DNA from: Pelagibacterium lacus | GTDB taxonomy: Bacteria; Pseudomonadota; Alphaproteobacteria; Rhizobiales; Devosiaceae | DNA: 64,000 bases | Assembly (NCBI RefSeq): GCF_003345525.1 | Contig: NZ_QQNH01000008.1 | Coordinates: 1 to 64,000 of the forward strand | Direction of reading: 5' to 3' | Shown here: piece by piece, positions 1-9,268 of the stretch | How positions within the stretch are numbered: position 1 is the stretch's first letter | Layout of the letters: each line of letters starts with the position of its first letter | Notes under the pieces: generated by a model | The model's database searches: none | What the model was told of the DNA's origin: nothing | Seen by the model: the letters and a program-made list of their open reading frames with translations, nothing else | Program-made: the position numbers and the translations under genes

Positions 1-76
1 CGCGCGACCCACTTCCTAAGCTTCTTGCAACTCGCCGCAGCAATGCTGTGGATGCGATGAATGTCGATTCAGCCTA
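1..76. other. Intergenic stretch with no recognisable feature
   Basis: I see no open frame, RNA or regulatory signal that I can support here. It is the left edge of the window and precedes the inverted repeats at 77-177. Confidence 0.5.
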
Positions 77-123
77 GAGCGTTTCCAGCAAAAGTGGACA
101 CCACTTTTGCGGTTCGGAAACGC
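77..123. repeat. Interrupted inverted repeat of a Hyphomicrobiales-type intergenic element
   Basis: GCGTTTCC at 79-86 pairs with GGAAACGC at 116-123. Inside it GCAAAAGTGG at 88-97 pairs with CCACTTTTGC at 101-110 around a 3-nt loop. From memory, sequences of the type GAGCGTTTCCAGCAAAAGTG are widespread intergenic repeats in Devosia/Mesorhizobium-like genomes. I saw no second copy in this window. Confidence 0.6.
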
Positions 124-132
124 CCAAATCAA

Positions 133-177
133 AAAACTTAGAGCTCCTGTTCTGATTAAATCAGAACAGGAGCTCTA
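133..177 (-). terminator. Perfect 39-nt palindrome acting as terminator of the sugar ABC operon
   Basis: Positions 139-157 and 159-177 are perfect 19-base inverted arms around a single A. Read on the minus strand, the hairpin comes 20 nt after the stop of the substrate-binding gene and is followed by TTTTTT at about 131-136. This fits an intrinsic terminator with an unusually long stem. It directly adjoins the repeat at 77-123, so the two may be one composite element. Confidence 0.7.
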
Positions 178-197
178 GGGCCGCCTCCTGCTCCCGA

Positions 198-1151
198 TCA
201 GAAGGTCGAATCGGGGAAGTAATAGGTCTCCGCATTGTCTGGGGTGATCAGCGGCGCCCCGAGGATATATTCGCCCGAGACTGGCCCGTTCGAGGTGAAA
301 TGGTTGACGGTGATGTCCATGGCCGTCGCGATCATCGCCGGCGGATAGAGCACATCGACCGGCACCAGTTCCGAGCCCTCCATCACCATCTGGATGATTT
401 CCTTCATCCCCGCGCCGCCGACGATGAACATCTCGTCCTCGCGGTTCGCCTGGCGTACCGCCTCGATCACGCCGAGCGCGATGTCGTCGTCCTGCGCCCA
501 CACCCCGTCGATGTCGGGGAAGCGCGACAGGAAGTCCTGCATCACCTCGAATCCGTCATCGCGGTTCCAGTTGGCATATTGGTTGTCGAGCACGGTGATG
601 CCCGATCCCTCGATGGTCTCCATGAAGGCGTTGAAGCGCTCGTCGTCGATCACCGTGGGGATGCCACGCAGCACCACGATATTGTCGCCCTCGCCGAGGC
701 GCTCGCGGAAATACTCGCCGGACACCGCGCCCAGCGCCGTATTGTTGCCCGCCACATAGACGTCCTCGATCCCCTCCTGGGCGAGCCCGCGATCGACCAC
801 GGTGATGAACGCTCCCGATTGCTTGACCATGCGCACCGGATCGGTCAGCGGCTCGGATTCGAACGGCAGCACCACCAGCGCGTCGATCTGGTGGATGGAG
901 ACCAGGTCTTCGAGGTCGTTGGCCTGCTGCGCCGGGCCGTCCGCCGCCATGAGGATGATGTCAATATTGGGATTGGCCGCTTCCAGCCGGGCCATGGCCT
1001 GCTCGGCGTGCCAGTTGACCCCGCCGGTCCAGCCATGGGTGGCGGCCGGGATCGAGACGCCGATCTTGATCTCCTGGGCCGTGGCCGCCGTCGCCGCCAG
1101 GGCGGTGCCGCACAGGGCCGCCGCCGCGATAAGCCTCAGTTTCGATTGCAT
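198..1151 (-). CDS. Sugar ABC transporter substrate-binding protein (ribose/xylose class)
   Basis: Periplasmic binding protein of 317 residues, the usual length for the RbsB/YtfQ-like class (Peripla_BP_4). A Sec signal peptide spans about residues 1-25 (hydrophobic run, cleavage near ATA-QE). The mature protein opens with IKIGVSIP, the first strand of the fold. The start is clear: AAAGGAGG lies 7 nt before the ATG, one of the best ribosome sites in the window. It is the last gene of a three-gene importer operon, 91 nt after the permease, and would collect the ligand outside the inner membrane. The ligand cannot be read from the sequence; a pentose, hexose or sugar alcohol are all possible. 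Confidence 0.85.
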   Translation of the reverse strand: MQSKLRLIAAAALCGTALAATAATAQEIKIGVSIPAATHGWTGGVNWHAEQAMARLEAANPNIDIILMAADGPAQQANDLEDLVSIHQIDALVVLPFESEPLTDPVRMVKQSGAFITVVDRGLAQEGIEDVYVAGNNTALGAVSGEYFRERLGEGDNIVVLRGIPTVIDDERFNAFMETIEGSGITVLDNQYANWNRDDGFEVMQDFLSRFPDIDGVWAQDDDIALGVIEAVRQANREDEMFIVGGAGMKEIIQMVMEGSELVPVDVLYPPAMIATAMDITVNHFTSNGPVSGEYILGAPLITPDNAETYYFPDSTF

Positions 1152-1242
1152 GCTAGTTCCTCCTTTGGGTTTTGGCAGTCTGCGCCTGTTTTGCGCGGCG
1201 CCCGCCCGCCGGCCCCTTGGGGGCGCGGCGGAATGCGTTCGG

Positions 1243-2277
1243 CTAGGAGCCGGCCTTCCGGAAGATGTTGATCCGCCCCAGATTGCCCCGCTGCAGCCAG
1301 ACGGCGGCGATGATGATCACCCCTTGCACCGCGCCGTTGAGATAGTTGGAGATGATATCGGTGAGGTTGAGGATATTGCCGATGGTGGTGAGCATGATCG
1401 CCCCGATCACCGTCCCCCCGATCCGCCCATAGCCGCCCTTGAGCATGGTGCCGCCGATGATCACCGCCGCGATCGCCTCCAACTCCCACAGCACGCCGGT
1501 CGAGGACGAGGCCGAGCCCAGCCGGGGCACGTAGATGATGGTGGCCACCGAGACGCACAGCCCCTGGATCACATAGGTCAGCGTGCGCACCCGATCCACC
1601 TTGATCGCCGAATAGCGCGCCACGGTCTCGTTCGAGCCGATCGCCATGCAATAGCGGCCGAACGCCGTGCGATTGAGCACGATCCACCCGGCGATGGCCA
1701 CCAGCCCGAACACCACCACCGGAATGGGCACCCCGAACAGATTGCCATAGTAGACCGGCCGATAGGCGTCCCGGATGTCGAAGGCCAGCGACAGCGTGCC
1801 CCCATCGGCGAGATAGGTGACCAGCGAGCGGAAGATGCCCATGGTCCCCAGCGTCACGATGAAGGCCTCGATCTTGCCCTTCGTGGTCATGAACCCGTTG
1901 ACGAAGCCGGCCAGCAGCCCCAGCGCCACCGAAGCGAGGCACCCGACAAGCACCGTCGCCACCCCCGTGCCCGTGGTGCCGATCATCGTATTCATCACAA
2001 TGATCATCACCCCCGAGATCACCGCCGCCATCGAGCCCACTGAGAGATCGATGCCCCCCGCCGTGATGACGAAGGTGGCGCCCACCGCGATGATGCCGAT
2101 AAAGGCCGAGCGGGTCAGCAGATTGGCGATATTGCCTTCCGACGCGAAGGCCGGGTTGAGCGCAAAGCCCAATATGCACAGCGCCACCAGCGCCACGAAG
2201 GGCCCGAATGTGTGGTAGTCGATCCGGAACCGCTTCTTGGCGGGTTTTACGCCCTCATGCGCTTGCGCGGTGGACAT
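1243..2277 (-). CDS. Sugar ABC transporter permease (RbsC-like)
   Basis: Inner-membrane permease of 344 residues with about eight to ten hydrophobic segments, beginning near residue 24 ([17 protein letters not shown]). This matches the BPD_transp_2 family used by ribose/xylose/galactose importers. The ATG at 2277 overlaps the end of the upstream ATPase gene by 23 nt, so translation is likely coupled. It should form the homodimeric channel for the binding protein at 198. Family assignment is secure; the substrate is not. Confidence 0.87.
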   Translation of the reverse strand: MSTAQAHEGVKPAKKRFRIDYHTFGPFVALVALCILGFALNPAFASEGNIANLLTRSAFIGIIAVGATFVITAGGIDLSVGSMAAVISGVMIIVMNTMIGTTGTGVATVLVGCLASVALGLLAGFVNGFMTTKGKIEAFIVTLGTMGIFRSLVTYLADGGTLSLAFDIRDAYRPVYYGNLFGVPIPVVVFGLVAIAGWIVLNRTAFGRYCMAIGSNETVARYSAIKVDRVRTLTYVIQGLCVSVATIIYVPRLGSASSSTGVLWELEAIAAVIIGGTMLKGGYGRIGGTVIGAIMLTTIGNILNLTDIISNYLNGAVQGVIIIAAVWLQRGNLGRINIFRKAGS

Positions 2278-3790
2278 CGTCCTCTTCTCCCTTCAGTCCT
2301 GCGGCATAGCGCATGATTTCGCCTTCGGTGATCTCGGCCCCTTCCAGCGTGCCGGTCCGCCGCCCCTCGCGCATCACCACCACCCGGTGCGACAGCCCGA
2401 TCACCTCCTGCATCTCGGACGAGACGACGATGATCGATTTGCCCTCTTTGGCCAGCGCCGCGATGATGTGATAGATTTGCTGCTTGGTGCCCACGTCGAT
2501 GCCGCGGGTCGGCTCGTCGATGATGACGATGTCGGGGTCGGTTTCCATCGCCTTGCCCAGCATCAGCTTCTGCTGGTTGCCGCCCGAGAGCTGCCCCACC
2601 TTGACCGAGGCGTCGCGGGCCCGGATGTCGAAGCGCCGCGTCGCGCGCTCCATGGCCTCGACTTCACTCGCCTCGTTGAGAAACCCGTGCCGTATATGGC
2701 GCTTGATGGTCAAAAGCGTCAGATTGGGCTGCAGGCCGATATTGAGCAGCAGCCCTTTCCCCTTGCGGTCCTTGGTCATATAGACCAGCCCCGCATCGAT
2801 GGCCTCGCCGATACCGGAGAACCGCACCGGCTTGCCGCGCACCCGAATCTGGCCCGCATGCACATCGCTCAGCCCCACGATCGCTTCCATCACCGCCGTG
2901 CGGCCCGAGCCGATCAGCCCGGCAAAGCCGAGGATTTCCCCCTGGCGCAGCGCAAAGCTCACCCCGCGCACCCCCAGCGCCACGAGACCGTCGACTTCGA
3001 GCACCAGCGGCGCGTCCACGTCCGGCTCGTGCTTGGGCGGGTAGAGATTGGACAATTCCCGCCCCACCATCATCTCCGCGATAGCGTCCGGGGTGAGGTC
3101 GCCGGTTTCCACCGTGGCGATCAGTTGCCCGTCGCGCAGCACCGTGATGCGGTCGGACAGCGTCATCACCTCGTCCAGCTTGTGCGAAATGAAGACGATC
3201 GCCACACCCTTGGCCTTGAGACGCCGCACCTGCTCGAAGAAGGTCTTGGTTTCCGCCGGGGTTAAAACGGCGGTCGGCTCGTCCATGATCAGCACCCGCG
3301 CCTCGCGGCTGATGGCCTTGGCGATTTCCACCATCTGCTTGTCGGCCACCGAGAGCGTATTGATACGCCGGTTGGTGTCTATGGCCACGTCGAGACTGTC
3401 GAGGATGCGCTGCGCCTCGTTCTGCATGTCGCCCCGCCGCAGGAAGCCGAACCGCGTCCATTCCCGCCCGAGAAAGATCGATTCCGCCACCGTCAAATGC
3501 TCGGCGAGGTTGAGTTCCTGGTGGATGACGACGATCCCCATCGCCTCCGCCTCCCCATGCGGGGGCAGGCGGACCGGCGCGCCGTCGAGGATGATGGTGC
3601 CCGAGGTCGGCGCCTCGAGGCCCGAAAGGATTTTGATGAGGGTGGATTTTCCGGCGCCGTTTTCGCCGATCAGGGCATGCACTTCCCCGGCCCGCACGTC
3701 GAAATCGACGCTGAACAGCACCGGCACTTCCCCAAAACTCTTCGAAATCCGGCTGGCCGCCAGAATCGCCTGTGAGGCGAACTCCGCCAT
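2255..3790 (-). CDS. Sugar ABC transporter ATP-binding protein with two ABC domains (RbsA/XylG-like)
   Basis: A fused tandem ABC ATPase of 511 residues, the normal length of RbsA/MglA/XylG. The first domain has Walker [10 protein letters not shown] and Walker [14 protein letters not shown]. The second has the signature LSGGNQQK and Walker [15 protein letters not shown], without a classical Walker A, as is common in this family. The open frame extends to 3862, but GGGAG sits about 8 nt before the ATG at 3790 and family members start here (MAEFASQ..), so I chose 3790. First gene of the importer operon; the promoter region holds two LacI-type operators 58-92 nt upstream. Confidence 0.88.
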   Translation of the reverse strand: MAEFASQAILAASRISKSFGEVPVLFSVDFDVRAGEVHALIGENGAGKSTLIKILSGLEAPTSGTIILDGAPVRLPPHGEAEAMGIVVIHQELNLAEHLTVAESIFLGREWTRFGFLRRGDMQNEAQRILDSLDVAIDTNRRINTLSVADKQMVEIAKAISREARVLIMDEPTAVLTPAETKTFFEQVRRLKAKGVAIVFISHKLDEVMTLSDRITVLRDGQLIATVETGDLTPDAIAEMMVGRELSNLYPPKHEPDVDAPLVLEVDGLVALGVRGVSFALRQGEILGFAGLIGSGRTAVMEAIVGLSDVHAGQIRVRGKPVRFSGIGEAIDAGLVYMTKDRKGKGLLLNIGLQPNLTLLTIKRHIRHGFLNEASEVEAMERATRRFDIRARDASVKVGQLSGGNQQKLMLGKAMETDPDIVIIDEPTRGIDVGTKQQIYHIIAALAKEGKSIIVVSSEMQEVIGLSHRVVVMREGRRTGTLEGAEITEGEIMRYAAGLKGEEDDVHRASA

Positions 3791-3847
3791 CACCGTCTCC
3801 CCCATTCCGAACCGGCCATCCCGGCCAGTCTCTCCTCTTTCGGGTTG

Positions 3848-3882
3848 TGTAAACCTTTTCATTCGGCATGTAAAGGTTTACA
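3848..3882. promoter_or_regulatory. Two tandem LacI-family operators
   Basis: TGTAAACCTTTTCA at 3848-3861 and TGTAAAGGTTTACA at 3869-3882 share the half-sites TGTAAA/TTTACA. The second is perfect in its arms; the first has one mismatch. Centres are 21 bp apart, two helical turns, so both face the same side of DNA. They lie between the divergent ABC operon and the LacI-type gene and probably control both. Confidence 0.75.
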
Positions 3883-3994
3883 TTCTTGACCGGCAGTATA
3901 CATCTTGAAGCCTGTGGACAGCCGATGGGGCGCGGTTCATAAGCATTGGCCGGCGCCGTCCGCTTCCAGACATCGCCGCCGGCACGGGGGAGCC

Positions 3995-5023
3995 TTGAGC
4001 GCGGTCAAACCAGCAACGATCGAGGATGTGGCGGTGATTGCCGGCGTCTCCATCGCCACGGTTTCCCGGGCGCTCAACGAGCCCGGCAAGGTCGCCGATT
4101 CCACGCGCCGCAAGGTCATCGAGGCCGTGGCGCGCACCGGCTACACGACCAATGCCATGGCGCGGAACCTGCGCACCCGCAAATCCAACATGATCCTCAT
4201 CCTCGCCCCCGATGTGGGCGATCCCAATTTCTCCAACATCCTCGTGGGGCTGGAAACCGCCGCCTCCCGCCGCGGCTATGGCGTCCTTATCGGCAATACC
4301 CGCAACGACCCCGAGCGCGAGACCGACTATCTGCGCTTCATCAGCTCCAACCAGGCCGATGGCATCATTCTTTTGACCGGGCACCTGCCCTTTGGCCTCA
4401 GCGCCCATCCCGGCATGCGGCTGCCGCCCATGGTGGCCATCAACGAGCCGGTGCCCGATGCGGGCATTCCCTTTGTCGGGGTCGACAATGCCGAGGGCGC
4501 GCGCGTCGCCACCGATCACCTGATCAGCCAGGGCCATCGCGACATCGCCTTTATCGGCCATGCGCCGGGGCGCCTCGTCGCCGGCCTGCGCGAGACCGGC
4601 TATCGCACCGCCATGGCCGGGGCCGGGCTCGAGATCGATCCCCGTTTCGTCCTCGAAGCGGATGGCACCACCGAGAGCGGGCGCGCCGCCACCGAGCGCA
4701 TGTTCGTCCGCGACCGCCTGCCCACCGCCTTTTTCTGCGTCAACGACGCCACCGCGCTCGGGGTGATCATCGCCCTCACCGCCCGCAGCTACAATCTGCC
4801 CCACGATTTTTCCATCATGGGCTTCGACGACATTTCCTATGCCAGTTTCGTCAGCCCCTCGCTGACCACCATGAAGCAGCCCCGCCTGCAGATCGGCGAG
4901 GCGAGCATGGACCTGCTGCTGGCCATGCTGGAGGGCGAGCCCGCCGGGCACCGCCATCACCTGCATCGCGCCGAGCTGATCCTGCGCAATTCCGTGGCGC
5001 TCAACCGCAAGCACCGGCCCTGA
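3995..5023 (+). CDS. LacI-family transcriptional regulator of the adjacent sugar importer
   Basis: DNA-binding repressor of 342 residues. The N-terminal helix-turn-helix and hinge read ATIEDVAVIAGVSIATVSRA, and are followed by a periplasmic-binding-like effector domain starting near MILILAPDVGDPNFSN. The open frame begins at 3905, but the extra 30 residues are arginine-rich and unlike the family. The in-frame TTG at 3995 has GGGGGAG just upstream and gives the standard length, so I use it. It is divergent from the importer operon and the operators between them are of LacI type. The effector is presumably the imported sugar. Confidence 0.85.
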   Translation: MSAVKPATIEDVAVIAGVSIATVSRALNEPGKVADSTRRKVIEAVARTGYTTNAMARNLRTRKSNMILILAPDVGDPNFSNILVGLETAASRRGYGVLIGNTRNDPERETDYLRFISSNQADGIILLTGHLPFGLSAHPGMRLPPMVAINEPVPDAGIPFVGVDNAEGARVATDHLISQGHRDIAFIGHAPGRLVAGLRETGYRTAMAGAGLEIDPRFVLEADGTTESGRAATERMFVRDRLPTAFFCVNDATALGVIIALTARSYNLPHDFSIMGFDDISYASFVSPSLTTMKQPRLQIGEASMDLLLAMLEGEPAGHRHHLHRAELILRNSVALNRKHRP

Positions 5024-5033
5024 GGGCCGGCGC
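5011..5033 (+). terminator. Stem-loop at the end of the LacI-type gene with the stop codon in its loop
   Basis: CCGGCCC at 5014-5020 pairs with GGGCCGG at 5024-5030, leaving the TGA stop as the 3-nt loop. No clear T-tract follows on either strand, so termination is only possible. It separates two convergent genes. Confidence 0.4.
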
Positions 5034-5053
5034 TCCTTGTCTCCAGCCAGCGA

Positions 5054-5473
5054 TCAGGGTGTGGTGACCGGGGGCGTGTCCGCTTCGGGCGCTGGCTCCT
5101 CGGCCGCCGGGGGCTCGACGGCGGGTGTCTCGGCCGCAGGCTCTTCGGCGGCCGGGGGTTCCGCCGCGGGCGCTTCGACCGCCGGCACGTCGACCACCGG
5201 AGGCGCGGTCTCGGTTTCCGGCACCGGCGCGGGGGTCGGCAGTTCGTCGAGCGCGTCCTCGGCCGGGCTCTCCACCGCGTCGCTGTTCTCGATAGTCGCC
5301 CCGCCATCGGTGGTGGTGGCGGTCTGGTCGCTATTAGCGGTGAAATACCAGATGGCCAGCGCGAACAGGATCACGATGGCGATGAGGCCGTAGATCAGCG
5401 CCCGCGAATTTTCCTTGCGGCTGTTGCCCTGGCGCATTTCGGTCTTGTTGAGATGGGGATCAGGATCGGTCAT
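5054..5473 (-). CDS. Single-pass membrane protein with a Pro/Ala/Glu-rich tail, function unknown
   Basis: 139 residues from the ATG at 5473, which has GAGAGA about 4 nt upstream; a longer open frame starts at 5527 without a good ribosome site. About 24 cytoplasmic residues (many charged) are followed by one membrane helix (ALIYGLIAIVILFALAIWYF). The remaining roughly 95 residues are low-complexity, Pro/Ala/Glu-rich and probably periplasmic, with degenerate repeats of the type PAVEPPAAEEPA. I do not recognise a family. The shape resembles spacer or envelope-anchored proteins. It is convergent with the LacI-type gene and shares no operon. Confidence 0.6.
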   Translation of the reverse strand: MTDPDPHLNKTEMRQGNSRKENSRALIYGLIAIVILFALAIWYFTANSDQTATTTDGGATIENSDAVESPAEDALDELPTPAPVPETETAPPVVDVPAVEAPAAEPPAAEEPAAETPAVEPPAAEEPAPEADTPPVTTP

Positions 5474-5653
5474 GTGTCTCTCGAAAGCAAATGGGGTGTT
5501 GAAAACATTGAAATATAAACGGCGCATTCGGCGCCGAAATGATAACGCTGACCGCCCGACAGTGTTCCCGAGGCCGTGATCCTTTGATGTCGAGCCGAAG
5601 CGGATTTGCGTTCGATAACCCCCTCTTGCCCCTGCAATCGCCCTTGCATGGGG

Positions 5654-5690
5654 CCAATTGTGACGACATAGTGTTTTTGTCCAATTGGTT
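5654..5690. promoter_or_regulatory. Possible operator (CCAATTGG) in front of the BMP-family importer
   Basis: CCAATTG at 5654-5660 and CCAATTGG at 5681-5688 lie 17-50 nt before the first importer gene. The second sits in a T-run/A-run frame (TTTTTGTCCAATTGGTTAAA) like the palindrome before the puuE-uraD gene. No confident -35/-10 pair can be assigned. The rest of 5528-5653 shows nothing I can name. Confidence 0.35.
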
Positions 5691-5704
5691 AAATTTGGAA
5701 CGCC

Positions 5705-7240
5705 ATGTCCCTGAACGGCCCTGAACCATTGCTGACCCTGCGGGGCCTCACCAAATCATTCGGCAGCTTCAAGGCCAATGACGGCGTCGATCTCGACATC
5801 TATCCGGGCGAGATTCACGCGCTTCTGGGCGAGAACGGCGCCGGCAAGTCGACCTTCGTCAAGATGCTCTACGGCGCCTTGCAGCCCGATGCGGGCGCGA
5901 TCGTCTGGCGCGGGCAGGAGACGGTCATTCCCAGCCCCGCCCATGCCCGCCAATTGGGCATCGGCATGGTCTTCCAGCACTTTTCGCTGTTCGAAGCCCT
6001 GACCGTGGCCGAGAACGTCGCCGTGGCGCTCTCGGGCGACGAACCGCTGAGGAAGGTCGCCGCCGATCTCGAGGCGGTGTCCCGGCAATACGGCCTGCCG
6101 CTCAAGGCCAATGCCCGCGTGCACGACCTGTCGGTCGGCGAGCGCCAGCGGATCGAGATCGTGCGCTGCCTGCTCGGCCATCCCGACCTGATCATCATGG
6201 ACGAGCCGACCTCGGTCCTCACCCCGCAGGAGGTCGAGGACCTGTTCGCCGTGCTGCGCCAGCTCGCCGCCGAGGGCAAGGCGATCCTCTATATCTCCCA
6301 CAAGCTCGAAGAGGTCCGGGCGCTGTGCGAGCGCGCCACCATATTGCGCCATGGCAAGGTTGTGGGCACCTGCGTGCCGCGCGAGGAGACCGCCGCCTCC
6401 ATCGCCCGCATGATGGTGGGCGCCGACATCCACCAGATCCGCCCCGCCAAACCGGCCAGCACCGCCACCGCTCCGCTCCTCACCCTGCGCGATCTCTCCA
6501 TGCCGGCCCGCGACGTCTTCGGCACCGCACTCAAGCACATTTCCCTCGATCTGCACCCGGGCGAAATCCTCGGCATCGCCGGCATTGCCGGCAATGGCCA
6601 GTCCGAGCTGTTCGACGTCATCTCCGGCGAACGCCTGGCCAGCCGGCCCGACGAGGTGACCCTGTTCGGCGCGCCGGTCGGCCATGTGGACATTTCCGCC
6701 CGCCGCGCCAAGGGGGCGGTGTTCATCTCCGAGGAACGGCTCGGCCACGCCACCGTGCCCGGCCTGGCGCTGAGCGAAAACGTCATCCTCACCCGCCACC
6801 GGGTCAATCCGGGCCTCAAATCGGGCCTGTTCCTCAATCGGGGCCGGGCCCGCAGCCTGCTCGACACCATCAGCGAAAAGCTCGACGTGCGCAAAAGCAC
6901 CCCCGACCCCGCCGCCCAGGCGCTATCGGGCGGCAATCTGCAGAAATTCATCATCGGGCGCGAAGTGCTCGAGAACCCCAGGGTCATCGTCGTCAACCAG
7001 CCCACCTGGGGGGTCGATGCCGGCTCGGCCGCCCTCATCCGTCAGGCGCTGGTCGACCTGGCCCAGGGCGGCGCCGCCATCCTGGTCATCAGCCAGGACC
7101 TCGACGAACTGTTCGAATTCACCGACCGCATCGCCGCCATCGCCGAAGGCCGCCTGTCGGACTTCACCCCCGTCGCCGAGACCGACCGCCGCGCCATCGG
7201 GCTGAAGATGTCGGGCATTTTCGAGGGAGTCCCCGCATGA
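5705..7240 (+). CDS. Nucleoside/purine ABC transporter ATP-binding protein (YufO-like)
   Basis: Tandem ABC ATPase of 511 residues in the family that powers BMP-type nucleoside importers (YufO/NupA class). Domain 1 carries Walker [10 protein letters not shown] and Walker B LIIMDEPTSVLTP. Domain 2 has ALSGGNLQKFIIGRE and a degenerate Walker B, VIVVNQPTWGVDAG, where Gln replaces the catalytic Glu; this is typical of the family. It overlaps the next gene by ATGA, so the two are translationally coupled. With the two permeases and the BMP protein it forms a complete importer, and adenine deaminase downstream suggests purine nucleosides or bases as cargo. Confidence 0.86.
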   Translation: MSLNGPEPLLTLRGLTKSFGSFKANDGVDLDIYPGEIHALLGENGAGKSTFVKMLYGALQPDAGAIVWRGQETVIPSPAHARQLGIGMVFQHFSLFEALTVAENVAVALSGDEPLRKVAADLEAVSRQYGLPLKANARVHDLSVGERQRIEIVRCLLGHPDLIIMDEPTSVLTPQEVEDLFAVLRQLAAEGKAILYISHKLEEVRALCERATILRHGKVVGTCVPREETAASIARMMVGADIHQIRPAKPASTATAPLLTLRDLSMPARDVFGTALKHISLDLHPGEILGIAGIAGNGQSELFDVISGERLASRPDEVTLFGAPVGHVDISARRAKGAVFISEERLGHATVPGLALSENVILTRHRVNPGLKSGLFLNRGRARSLLDTISEKLDVRKSTPDPAAQALSGGNLQKFIIGREVLENPRVIVVNQPTWGVDAGSAALIRQALVDLAQGGAAILVISQDLDELFEFTDRIAAIAEGRLSDFTPVAETDRRAIGLKMSGIFEGVPA

Positions 7241-8331
7241 GGCTCGAACTCATCAAGCGCGGCAATCCCTCGCAAGTCCTGCGCTTTCTGTCCCCGCTGA
7301 TCGGGCTGGCGCTCGCCATCCTCACCGGGGCCATCATGTTCGCCGTGCTCGGCAAGAACCCGTTCCAGGCGCTCTATGTCTATTTTGTCGAACCGCTGAC
7401 CGAGCTCTGGTCGGTGCATGAGCTGCTGATCAAGGCCGCCCCGCTCATCCTCATGGGCGCCGGCCTGTCGGTCTGCTACCTCTCCAACAACTGGAACATC
7501 GGCGCCGAGGGCCAGTTCATCATGGGCGCCCTGGCCGGATCGATCTTCCCGGTGCTGTTCACCGACGTCCAGGGCTTTTTCGTCCTGCCGCTGATGCTGG
7601 GCTTTGCCATTATCGGCGGCGCCCTCTGGGCCCTGATCCCTGCCCTGCTCAAGGCGCGGTTCAACACCAATGAGATTCTGGTCAGCCTGATGCTGGTCTA
7701 TGTGGCCGAGCTGATCCTCGATTATCTGGTGCGCGGTCCGTGGCGCAATCCGCAGGGGATGAACTTCCCCGAATCCGTGCGCTTCCCCTCCTTCGCCCGC
7801 ATCCCCGAGCTGATGCCCGTCGATGGCCGCGCCAATTGGGGCATCGTCATCGCCATCCTGGTGGCCATCGGCATCTGGGTCATGCTCAGCCGCACCCTGA
7901 AAGGCTTCGAGATCAAGGTGCTGGGCTCGAGCCCGCGCGCTGGCAAGTTCGCCGGGTTCGACGCGAAGAAAATGGTGTTCTTCGCCTTCCTGCTCGCCGG
8001 CGGCTGCGCCGGGCTGGCCGGCATCATCGAGGTGGCTGGGGCCTCGGCGCAATTGCGCCCCACCATTTCGCCCGGCTATGGCTTTGCCGCCATCATCGTT
8101 GCCTTTCTCGGCCGTCTCAATCCGCTCGGCGTCATCGTCGCCGGGCTGGTGCTCGCCCTCACCTATCTGGGCGGCGAGGCAGCACAGATCACCCTGGGGC
8201 TTTCCGACAAGGTGGCCCGCGTCTTCCAGGGCGCCTTGTTGCTCTATATCCTCGCCTGCGACACCCTGATTCACTATCGCATCCGCTTCGTGCGCACACC
8301 GAAGGCCGTGGGGAGCGCTGCCGATGCTTGA
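7237..8331 (+). CDS. Nucleoside/purine ABC transporter permease 1 (YufP-like)
   Basis: 364-residue inner-membrane permease (BPD_transp_2 type) with about ten hydrophobic segments. The first follows a short basic N-terminus (MRLELIKRGNPSQ). The motif SNNWNIGAEGQFIMGALAGS is typical of the larger permease of BMP-family importers. The start ATG at 7237 overlaps the TGA of the ATPase gene. An in-frame open region continues upstream to 6325, but that part is only a shadow of the ATPase. It overlaps the next permease by 8 nt and should pair with it as a heterodimeric channel. Confidence 0.86.
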   Translation: MRLELIKRGNPSQVLRFLSPLIGLALAILTGAIMFAVLGKNPFQALYVYFVEPLTELWSVHELLIKAAPLILMGAGLSVCYLSNNWNIGAEGQFIMGALAGSIFPVLFTDVQGFFVLPLMLGFAIIGGALWALIPALLKARFNTNEILVSLMLVYVAELILDYLVRGPWRNPQGMNFPESVRFPSFARIPELMPVDGRANWGIVIAILVAIGIWVMLSRTLKGFEIKVLGSSPRAGKFAGFDAKKMVFFAFLLAGGCAGLAGIIEVAGASAQLRPTISPGYGFAAIIVAFLGRLNPLGVIVAGLVLALTYLGGEAAQITLGLSDKVARVFQGALLLYILACDTLIHYRIRFVRTPKAVGSAADA

Positions 8332-9238
8332 ATCCATCCTGCTCACCATCGCCACCGCCGCCACCCCGCTCCTTCTCGCCGCCTTGGGCGAACTGGTCGT
8401 CGAACGCTCCGGCGTCCTCAATCTCGGCGTCGAGGGCATGATGATCATGGGTGCCGTGGGCGGCTTTGCCGGCATGATCCTCACCGGCAACCCCTTCATC
8501 GGCGTCCTCGTGGGGGTCGCGCTGGGGGTGGCCCTCTCGCTGCTGTTCGGCTTCCTCGTCCTCACCCTCGCCACCAATCAATACGCCACCGGTCTGGCGC
8601 TGACCATTTTCGGCCTCGGCCTCTCCGGCCTGCTTGGCGAATCCTTTATCGGCCGCTCCTCGGTGCGCATGCCGGTGCTCAACATTCCCGGCCTGTCCGA
8701 CCTGCCCGTTATCGGCCGGCTGCTGTTCGGCCAGGACATCATCTTCTACCTTTCCATCCTCATCGTGATCGGGGTCACCTGGTTCCTGTTCTCGACCCGG
8801 CAGGGGCTGAAATTGCGCGCCATCGGCGACAATCCGCAATCGGCCCACGCGCTCGGCATCAAGGTGCTGCGCTATCGCTATCTCGCCGTCATGTTCGGGG
8901 GGGCCTGCGCCGGGCTGGCCGGGGCGCATCTGTCGCTGGTCTATACCCCGCAATGGACCGAGAACATGACCGCCGGGCGCGGCTGGATCGCGCTGGCGCT
9001 GGTGGTCTTTGCCTCCTGGCGCCCCTTCCGCGTGCTGGCCGGGGCCTATTTCTTCGGCGCGGTGTCCATCGGCCAGTTGCACGCCCAGGCCCTGGGGCTG
9101 GGCATCCCGTCCCAACTGCTCTCCGCGCTCCCCTATCTCGCCACCATCCTCGTTCTGGTTATCATCTCCCAGAACAGGCGGCTGACGCTGATCAATACCC
9201 CGGCCTCGCTCGGCAAGAGCTTTGTGCCAGATCGCTAA
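8324..9238 (+). CDS. Nucleoside/purine ABC transporter permease 2 (YufQ-like)
   Basis: 304-residue permease, shorter than its partner as usual for YufQ. The N-terminal segment LGELVVERSGVLNLGVEGMM is the family signature. There are about nine membrane segments. The start overlaps the end of permease 1 by 8 nt. It forms the second half of the transmembrane channel. The 30-nt gap to the BMP gene contains only that gene's ribosome site. Confidence 0.86.
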   Translation: MLESILLTIATAATPLLLAALGELVVERSGVLNLGVEGMMIMGAVGGFAGMILTGNPFIGVLVGVALGVALSLLFGFLVLTLATNQYATGLALTIFGLGLSGLLGESFIGRSSVRMPVLNIPGLSDLPVIGRLLFGQDIIFYLSILIVIGVTWFLFSTRQGLKLRAIGDNPQSAHALGIKVLRYRYLAVMFGGACAGLAGAHLSLVYTPQWTENMTAGRGWIALALVVFASWRPFRVLAGAYFFGAVSIGQLHAQALGLGIPSQLLSALPYLATILVLVIISQNRRLTLINTPASLGKSFVPDR

Positions 9239-9268
9239 CTTAATGTAGAAAACGGAAGGAACATCATC

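Noticed and set aside
1190-1232. GC-rich stem between the sugar permease and its binding-protein gene as an attenuator
   Set aside because: The pairing is ambiguous (short CCCC/GGGG blocks) and no U-tract follows, so it was not listed as a feature.
5528-5704. Purine riboswitch before the BMP importer
   Set aside because: I could not find the conserved three-way-junction core or a P1 stem; only short palindromic operator-like sites are visible.
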